From NCBI GenBank assembly GCA_013151365.1, contig JAADIK010000044.1:5862-16460 (forward strand): a DNA stretch of 10,599 bases, read 5' to 3'. Below the pieces are notes generated by a model, which made no database searches, was not told the origin of the DNA, and saw only the letters and a list, made by a program, of their open reading frames with translations. Source of the stretch: Deltaproteobacteria bacterium (GTDB lineage: Bacteria; Desulfobacterota; Desulfobulbia; Desulfobulbales; Desulfobulbaceae). Shown in pieces: positions 8,001 to 10,599 of this stretch (within the stretch, counting starts at the first letter, position 1; each line of letters opens with the position of its first letter). Both the position numbers and the translations under genes were made by a program.

Positions 8001-8370
8001 CGAGTCCCTGTGGCAGGGAGAGTTTGCGCCGGGGGTCACCGGCGAAGACCGGATCCGCGCCTGCCGGGAAAAACTTTCCCGCGCCCTGGCTGACCTGGCC
8101 TTTGCCTGGTGCGATCTGCTGGTCGACTCGGATCGTCTGCCGAAAGCGGTTCAGGTCGCGGAGAAGGCCCTGCGCGACGATCCGCTCAACGATCGCCTTT
8201 GCGGTCTGCTCTATCGGCTGCAGGGTCGAAGTTCGGCAGTTCTGGCCCGGCAGGTCCTGAAGCGGTTCGCCGCCGCGCTGCAGGCCGAAGACTACCAGGA
8301 CGACGAAATCGCCGAACTGGTTGCCGGTATTACCGCCGACCAGCCCCATGAGGACGAAGACCCCGCCTGA
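5083..8370 (+). CDS. MalT-like STAND ATPase transcriptional regulator with C-terminal winged helix and BTAD domain
   Basis: This 1095-residue regulator is probably cytoplasmic and binds DNA. The N terminus resembles MalT: KFYPPR (15-20), then a P-loop AQAGQGKTT (51-59, Lys57) and Walker B LYFVFDDLH (140-148, D145/D146), followed by a NACHT/NB-ARC-like helical region with the phrase TTDGWVMGVLLLGLQ. Residues of about 360-830 are helical TPR-like sensor repeats (for example ALRYLLRAGDYDAVEAVL). MalT ends in a LuxR HTH. Here residues of about 837-925 instead look like an OmpR/SARP winged helix (LDIRTLGGFKILYRG start, ELTPSQRELLCLLL, FDTLLSRLRKTL recognition helix, FYLKREKGMLWL wing). A bacterial transcriptional activator domain follows (about 940-1075, including KAVQVAEKALRDDPLND). 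AGGA (5073-5076) lies six bases before the ATG. The inducer is unknown; family proteins are ATP-dependent signal switches. A terminator follows the gene. Confidence 0.88.
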   Translation: MFQPKQFRSQVLADKFYPPRVDTSPFLFRQRVVDQLLLQGGTRAPAIIIEAQAGQGKTTIIKQFLDRTEAAVVWYQVGAEDADPAFFLQAIQACINTRLPDFPSAATAQVMEESDFVLFGLQKRIKLLLRDLDSFLEDDLYFVFDDLHYLVPHQASLLAVNALLEAAPSRLHFILSSRESLPLPNRRLITRGRNLLRLGNRDLAMNEGEVTDFFQQVFNLDVSRDIIKTVTRTTDGWVMGVLLLGLQMERQDGKNPHPSLERAAGVNQQGIHQFFRDEILSTLEPRLHRPLLLLSLLEVIPVDLAVEITGVENIGVDLCELVRCNIFFRHLDPDNTLFGLHHLFRQFLREKAAAELSPETIRQIYRQAGRFCLRRERPARALRYLLRAGDYDAVEAVLKDHGMSFLVSNRTATLAAILERIPAPLLHQYGWATFYSALAYIDSAPGRVLPLLDQALAVFAARQDRLGELLTLSHIISIHITTTGHYLEGKGLLQRAEQLFYQISTLDVFQTILVVRNLAMGHCILLADFDRATKFASLGLNLARKENLVNFEAALLVVIGYIQIFAGRTSLARVYLEQAAPYVHRPEIGLFNKLSIRMLQFSFLFHDGDFANYFDQKNQFIAAIGNTLVSQSIAGPFCTIWEMDIAINQGRFGEAQGLAERALVLIPPLSPHLRSLILQFKALIMALRRQCGPAMPVAAESRRLRGLSGGPYFVALNKIMGGLTCFHCGRHDQAVQLLSAGIEGARRMSTESLEACGLLHRASVYLRAGARQQAGRDIEAGLRLMRRNSYRHFWTWTPAAMREVLTFAVAQRLEPEYARTLAAGRLGLALLDDGAAIPLLDIRTLGGFKILYRGTTLLHAEELTPSQRELLCLLLSAPEFKLPQETIQLHFWPDSPPDTARIKFDTLLSRLRKTLARVLPANTVHFYLKREKGMLWLAHCRVDALEFLAAVDRGIRHLRLQECWQAGNAFAAAESLWQGEFAPGVTGEDRIRACREKLSRALADLAFAWCDLLVDSDRLPKAVQVAEKALRDDPLNDRLCGLLYRLQGRSSAVLARQVLKRFAAALQAEDYQDDEIAELVAGITADQPHEDEDPA

Positions 8371-8415
8371 TCGTTGTCCCGCTGACCATGGCCCCCCTGT
8401 CTGACCTGAGTCCCT

Positions 8416-8439
8416 GGCGGTTTGCCGCCCAATTTTTTT
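8416..8439 (+). terminator. Rho-independent terminator of the STAND regulator gene
   Basis: GGCGG (8416-8420), loop TTTG, and CCGCC (8425-8429) are followed by C and AATTTTTTT (8431-8439). It lies 46 bases after the TGA of the regulator gene, so that transcript probably ends before the sigma-54-type gene. Confidence 0.75.
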
Positions 8440-8589
8440 GATTTCCGTTTTCCTCTTTTTCTCCTCTTTTCAACCCTGATGTAAGGAAATTGTCAGGGGT
8501 GCATATTAAGCTAGCGCGAATTGTCTGAATCCCGTGTCCTGTCAAACACCAACTAACGCATCTTGCTCGTCCTTTGGAGTTTCGGCGGT
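8440..8589. other. Intergenic stretch with a small hairpin, otherwise unexplained
   Basis: A pyrimidine-rich run follows the terminator. CCCTGA (8474-8479) and TCAGGG (8493-8498) then form a six-base-pair stem with a 13-base loop. No coding frame, tRNA or clear regulatory site is visible. The segment around 8500-8560 has the look of an old repeat or insertion-sequence end, but I cannot identify it and find no partner in this window. Confidence 0.3.
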
Positions 8590-8651
8590 GTTACGGCTTC
8601 AGTTGCATACTTTATGCTCCTTCAGCCGCTCCTTGCCGGAATACCAAATTA
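8590..8651 (+). repeat. Palindromic repeat family 2, copy 1
   Basis: This copy begins GTTACGGCTTCAGTT and ends CCTTGCCGGAATACCAAATTA, matching 10076-10141 at both ends. CGGCT (8594-8598) pairs with AGCCG (8624-8628) and GCATA (8605-8609) with TATGC (8613-8617) around the loop CTT. The inner stem differs in sequence from the other copy, yet pairs in both. It is followed by a short CGCAA/TTGCG palindrome (8655-8666) before the next promoter region. Confidence 0.65.
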
Positions 8652-8677
8652 CTTCGCAATCTTGCGTTATTTTTCAC

Positions 8678-8708
8678 TTGACATGACACTGTGGCCATAA
8701 CTTGTAAA
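8678..8708 (+). promoter_or_regulatory. Weak candidate promoter for the sigma-54-activator-like gene
   Basis: A perfect TTGACA (8678-8683) is followed 19 bases later by TGTAAA (8703-8708). The spacing is long and the -10 is poor. A start near 8714 would leave almost no leader before the Shine-Dalgarno at 8715, so the true promoter may differ. Confidence 0.25.
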
Positions 8709-8714
8709 TTTGGT

Positions 8715-8721
8715 GGAGAGG
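8715..8721 (+). promoter_or_regulatory. Shine-Dalgarno that selects the ATG at 8725
   Basis: GGAGAGG lies just before the ATG, with the GGAG core six bases away. The in-frame TTG at 8710 overlaps this site, so the ATG at 8725 is the preferred start. Confidence 0.7.
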
Positions 8722-8724
8722 CTA

Positions 8725-9888
8725 ATGTCCGAATTTTTTGCCGAAGAATTGAAAAAGAGCCAGAAGGAAGTTGAGCGGCTGGTCAGCAACCGGGACGTCC
8801 TTTTAAAGACCATGGGTGACATGGTTTTCCTGGTCAGGCACGATTGTGTCATCGAGGACATGAACAAGAGCGCCATCAGGGCTTTCGGCGACTATCGCGC
8901 CAGACTGTGTTACGAGGCCCTGCACGGCGGTGACGGGTTATGCCTGACCTGTCCGGTGAAGCTCATTGCCGCGGGCGAGGAAAACGAGGGGCTGGCCGAG
9001 GCGAAACTCGGCGGCATGGATGTAGAGTGCAGTTATGTTCCTTTTCAGGGCTACAAGGGTGATCGGCTGGTCATGGTCGTTATGCGGAATCTCCGGGAGG
9101 TCGGTATCCTGCAGGGCGAGCCGGACCGGCGGTGCGAGTCCGACGAGCTGGTGGGCAAGTCAAAAAAGATCCGCGACCTGTGCAAGATGATCCACCTGGT
9201 GGCCCCCTCCGATATGACCGTTCTTATCACTGGCGAGCCGGGAACCGGCAAAGAACTGGTTGCCAATTTGATCCACCGGCATTCGCGCCGGGCCGATAAG
9301 CCCTTGCTGAAATTCAACGGCACTGTTGTGGCGGAAAGCCTTCGGGCAAGCGATCTGTTCGGGTTTGAGGAAGGTGCCTTGTTCTCCGGCGCGGCTATCC
9401 CGAGGACGGGGAAATTCGAGCTCGTCCAAGGCGCCACCATTTTTCTGGACGAAATAGGTGACCTCGGCCCGAAAATACAGGCCGGCCTTCTCCGGATTCT
9501 GCGGAATGGCGAGATCACTTGGGGCGGCAGCCCCGGGCCGGCGGAGATCGATGTCAGGATTATTGCCGCGACCAGCAAGGATCTTGCCCTGGAGGTGGAT
9601 AAGGGGCGCTTCCGGCAGGACCTCTATCATCGTCTCAGCGTGATCAATCTCCACCTGCCGCCGCTCCGGCAGCGCAAGGAAGACATCCTGCCGCTGGTGA
9701 CGCACTTTGTCAAAAAATATCGAGAGTCCTTCGGAAACGAGGTCGACCATATCCATGATAGTGCTGTCGACAAGCTGTTACAGCATAGCTGGCCCGGCAA
9801 TATCCGGGAGCTGGAAGATGTTATTCTGCGGGCGGTATTGCAGGCCGGTAATAATATCATTACCGAAAAGGAGCTTATCTTTAATTAG
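8725..9888 (+). CDS. PAS - sigma-54 activator AAA+ protein lacking a DNA-binding domain
   Basis: This 387-residue protein has a short N-terminal coiled-coil-like helix (about 5-25), a PAS-like domain (25-125) with cysteines C41, C62, C73, C76 and C102, including the motif LCLTCP (72-77), and a sigma-54 interaction AAA+ domain (about 142-375). ATPase motifs look intact: Walker A GEPGTGKE (170-177), Walker B TIFLDEIGDL (238-247), arginine-finger region GRFRQDLYHRL (294-304), and sensor II SWPGNIREL (355-363). The sigma-54 contact loop, normally GAFTGA, reads GALFSGA (217-223): one residue inserted and Thr replaced by Ser. Sensor I has ATSKDL where ATNRDL is usual. The protein stops right after the AAA+ domain, with no Fis-type HTH. 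In-frame sequence beyond the stop does not restore one. It could activate sigma-54 from solution, like FlgR-type activators, work through a partner, or be a non-activating paralogue. Confidence 0.88.
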   Translation: MSEFFAEELKKSQKEVERLVSNRDVLLKTMGDMVFLVRHDCVIEDMNKSAIRAFGDYRARLCYEALHGGDGLCLTCPVKLIAAGEENEGLAEAKLGGMDVECSYVPFQGYKGDRLVMVVMRNLREVGILQGEPDRRCESDELVGKSKKIRDLCKMIHLVAPSDMTVLITGEPGTGKELVANLIHRHSRRADKPLLKFNGTVVAESLRASDLFGFEEGALFSGAAIPRTGKFELVQGATIFLDEIGDLGPKIQAGLLRILRNGEITWGGSPGPAEIDVRIIAATSKDLALEVDKGRFRQDLYHRLSVINLHLPPLRQRKEDILPLVTHFVKKYRESFGNEVDHIHDSAVDKLLQHSWPGNIRELEDVILRAVLQAGNNIITEKELIFN

Positions 9889-9960
9889 AATTTCATGGTG
9901 ATGCCGGCAAACAAATTCCAGCCGTCTTTTGCTGAGTGACCGGTTTTGACCGGCGGTAAT
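9885..9960 (-). pseudogene. Possible 3' remnant of an outer-membrane beta-barrel protein gene
   Basis: On the minus strand an open frame ends SAKDGWNLFAGITMKF and then TAA (9885-9887). The final ten residues have hydrophobic residues at alternating positions and a terminal Phe, the usual C-terminal signature of Gram-negative outer-membrane beta-barrels. The frame stays open back to 10076 but has no start codon for a real gene, and its upstream part does not look like beta strands. It meets a stop at the edge of repeat family 2. Its stop codon overlaps that of the convergent sigma-54-type gene. A short chance resemblance is quite possible. Confidence 0.25.
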
Positions 9961-10075
9961 AAGCAGCCGACGATCTGAATACTTGAAAGAATGGGCAGGA
10001 AAATGTATCCTTGGTAAGCAAAAGAGTGGGGGAAGTGCGCCAGTAAGGGTATTTTACAGGCTGTAAGAGGTAACC
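9961..10075. other. Intergenic stretch, little recognised
   Basis: Apart from the open minus-strand frame described for the outer-membrane-protein remnant, the only structure is a short palindrome, TTACAG (10054-10059) and CTGTAA (10061-10066), with one central base. It could be an operator-like site for the downstream gene but has no second copy. No RNA gene or terminator for the sigma-54-type gene is visible. Confidence 0.25.
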
Positions 10076-10141
10076 GTTACGGCTTCAGTTACATAGCGTT
10101 GCTATGCGTCTGCAGCCGTGCCTTGCCGGAACGCCAAATTA
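10076..10141 (+). repeat. Palindromic repeat family 2, copy 2
   Basis: The ends match 8590-8651. The fold is strong: ACGGCT (10079-10084) with AGCCGT (10114-10119), CAG (10086-10088) with CTG (10110-10112), and CATAGC (10092-10097) with GCTATG (10101-10106) around the loop GTT. Arms of 19 bases thus pair at 15 positions. No T-run follows. It adjoins repeat family 3, an arrangement not seen with copy 1. Confidence 0.7.
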
Positions 10142-10142
10142 T

Positions 10143-10179
10143 GCAAAAATGTCGGATGTTGAGACGGAAGTACTCTGAA
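10143..10179 (+). promoter_or_regulatory. Repeat family 3, copy 2: direct heptamer element upstream of the acyl-CoA synthetase
   Basis: This is the partner of 5024-5060 (31 of 37 positions identical). It carries CGGATGT (10153-10159) and CGGAAGT (10165-10171), again 12 bases apart start to start. It ends 70 bases before the ATG at 10250 and only a few bases before an alternative ATG at 10184. The 9-codon ATG-to-stop frame is also kept (10149-10178, TGA). A shared binding site for the SARP-like regulator is an inference. Confidence 0.45.
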
Positions 10180-10249
10180 AGAGATGATTATTGCCGGTCG
10201 ACGGGCAGGCCGGAGCGCGGATGGTTACCTTGAAACAGGGGACGGCGGT

Positions 10250-10599
10250 ATGACGGCGACAACCGAAGCCGAATCTCCGGCTGTTGATCAGGAGTGCTGG
10301 GCCAATCTCAATGTCTTGCTCGACAGTTGCGCCCGGAATTTCGCGGAGCTGCCGGCCATCGGCATGGCCCTGGAGGAGCCGCTCTCGTATCGTGACTTTC
10401 ACGCCCGCATCGCCACCCTGGCCGCCCGGTTGGCGGCGGAGGGTGTCTCCCATGGCGACCGGGTGGCCTTTCTGGCGGAAAACTCGCAGAACTGGGGGGC
10501 GGCCTACTTTGCCGTTGTCCGCCTCGGCGCGGTTGCGGTTCCTATCCTGCCTGACCTGCCTGAAGCGGATGTGCACCATATCCTGGGCGAGATGAAGTG
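10250..10599 (+). CDS. AMP-forming acyl-CoA synthetase, N-terminal part (runs off window)
   Basis: The first 116 residues of an adenylate-forming enzyme are visible; the reading frame is open to the window edge. The pattern LSYRDFHARIATLAARLAAE (45-64), then GVSHGDRVAFLAENSQNWGAA and YFAVVRLGAVAVPILPDLP, is characteristic of the N-terminal subdomain of long-chain fatty acyl-CoA synthetases (FadD/FAA1 type). These activate a carboxylic acid with ATP and transfer it to CoA. The ATP-binding signature and the A8 region lie outside the window, so the substrate class cannot be judged. AGGGGA (10237-10242) is seven bases before the ATG at 10250, making it the preferred start. An in-frame ATG at 10184 would add 22 residues with little family resemblance. 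The gene follows repeat families 2 and 3; no sigma-54 (-24/-12) promoter was found by eye upstream. Confidence 0.85.
   Translation, partial: MTATTEAESPAVDQECWANLNVLLDSCARNFAELPAIGMALEEPLSYRDFHARIATLAARLAAEGVSHGDRVAFLAENSQNWGAAYFAVVRLGAVAVPILPDLPEADVHHILGEMK

Noticed and set aside
7291..8349. 352-codon open frame on the minus strand within the STAND regulator gene
   Set aside because: It is antisense to the well-supported winged-helix and BTAD region, and its translation is low-complexity and rich in Gly, Gln and Pro.
9889..10249. Lost Fis-type HTH exon of the sigma-54-type protein after a frameshift or stop
   Set aside because: Translation of the sequence just after the stop in the same frame, and a scan of the neighbouring frames, show no HTH-like helix pattern.
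10076..10249. Sigma-54 (-24/-12) promoter for the acyl-CoA synthetase
   Set aside because: No GG-N10-GC pair with the TGGCAC/TTGC context was found by eye, so no link between the sigma-54-type protein and this gene is claimed.
1..10599. CRISPR array
   Set aside because: The repeats present are dispersed, imperfect and palindromic, without regular spacers or adjacent cas genes.

Overview
The window looks like part of a chromosome from a fairly GC-rich Gram-negative bacterium, most likely a deltaproteobacterium (Desulfobacterota, e.g. a Desulfobulbales- or Desulfuromonadales-like organism). This placement is an inference from gene types: a PAS domain with a CxxCP motif attached to a sigma-54 activator ATPase, a MalT-like ATPase fused to a SARP/BTAD-type output module, a DUF1566 protein, and palindromic repeats between the genes. 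No rRNA, tRNA, CRISPR array, transposase or phage gene was seen.

Layout. Positions 1-187 hold a hairpin and copy A of a dispersed repeat. A glycogen debranching enzyme (glgX type, minus strand, 188-2335) is divergent from a DUF1566-domain protein (plus strand, 2442-3395); the short gap between them carries a good sigma-70-like promoter with a 14-bp AT palindrome in its spacer. Repeat copy C, inverted, sits between the DUF1566 gene and a convergent exported D-alanyl-D-alanine carboxypeptidase (minus strand, 3586-4629), which has its own plausible promoter. Positions 4630-5082 hold repeat copy B and a short direct-repeat element in front of a 1095-residue STAND ATPase regulator (5083-8370). That gene is followed by a Rho-independent terminator, a palindromic repeat, and a sigma-54-activator-like gene with no DNA-binding domain (8725-9888). 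The last intergenic region holds a possible remnant of an outer-membrane-protein gene, a second palindromic repeat, and a second copy of the direct-repeat element. The window ends inside an AMP-forming acyl-CoA synthetase gene (from 10250).

How the parts may work together. GlgX (glycogen/maltodextrin debranching) and the carboxypeptidase (peptidoglycan trimming) look like independent housekeeping genes. The right half is more interesting: two large regulators lie next to an acyl-CoA synthetase, and the same 37-bp element, with two CGGNNGT heptamers repeated at a 12-bp period, lies just upstream of both the SARP-like regulator and the acyl-CoA synthetase. One hypothesis is that the regulator controls itself and the synthetase through this element. 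The sigma-54-type protein has intact ATPase motifs but an altered GAFTGA loop and no HTH, so it may act from solution or no longer work as a conventional sigma-54 activator.

At least three families of short intergenic repeats occur here in different combinations (family 1: 75-187, 3383-3452, 4901-5009; family 2: 8590-8651, 10076-10141; family 3: 5024-5060, 10143-10179). This suggests mosaic, REP/MITE-like repeat modules.
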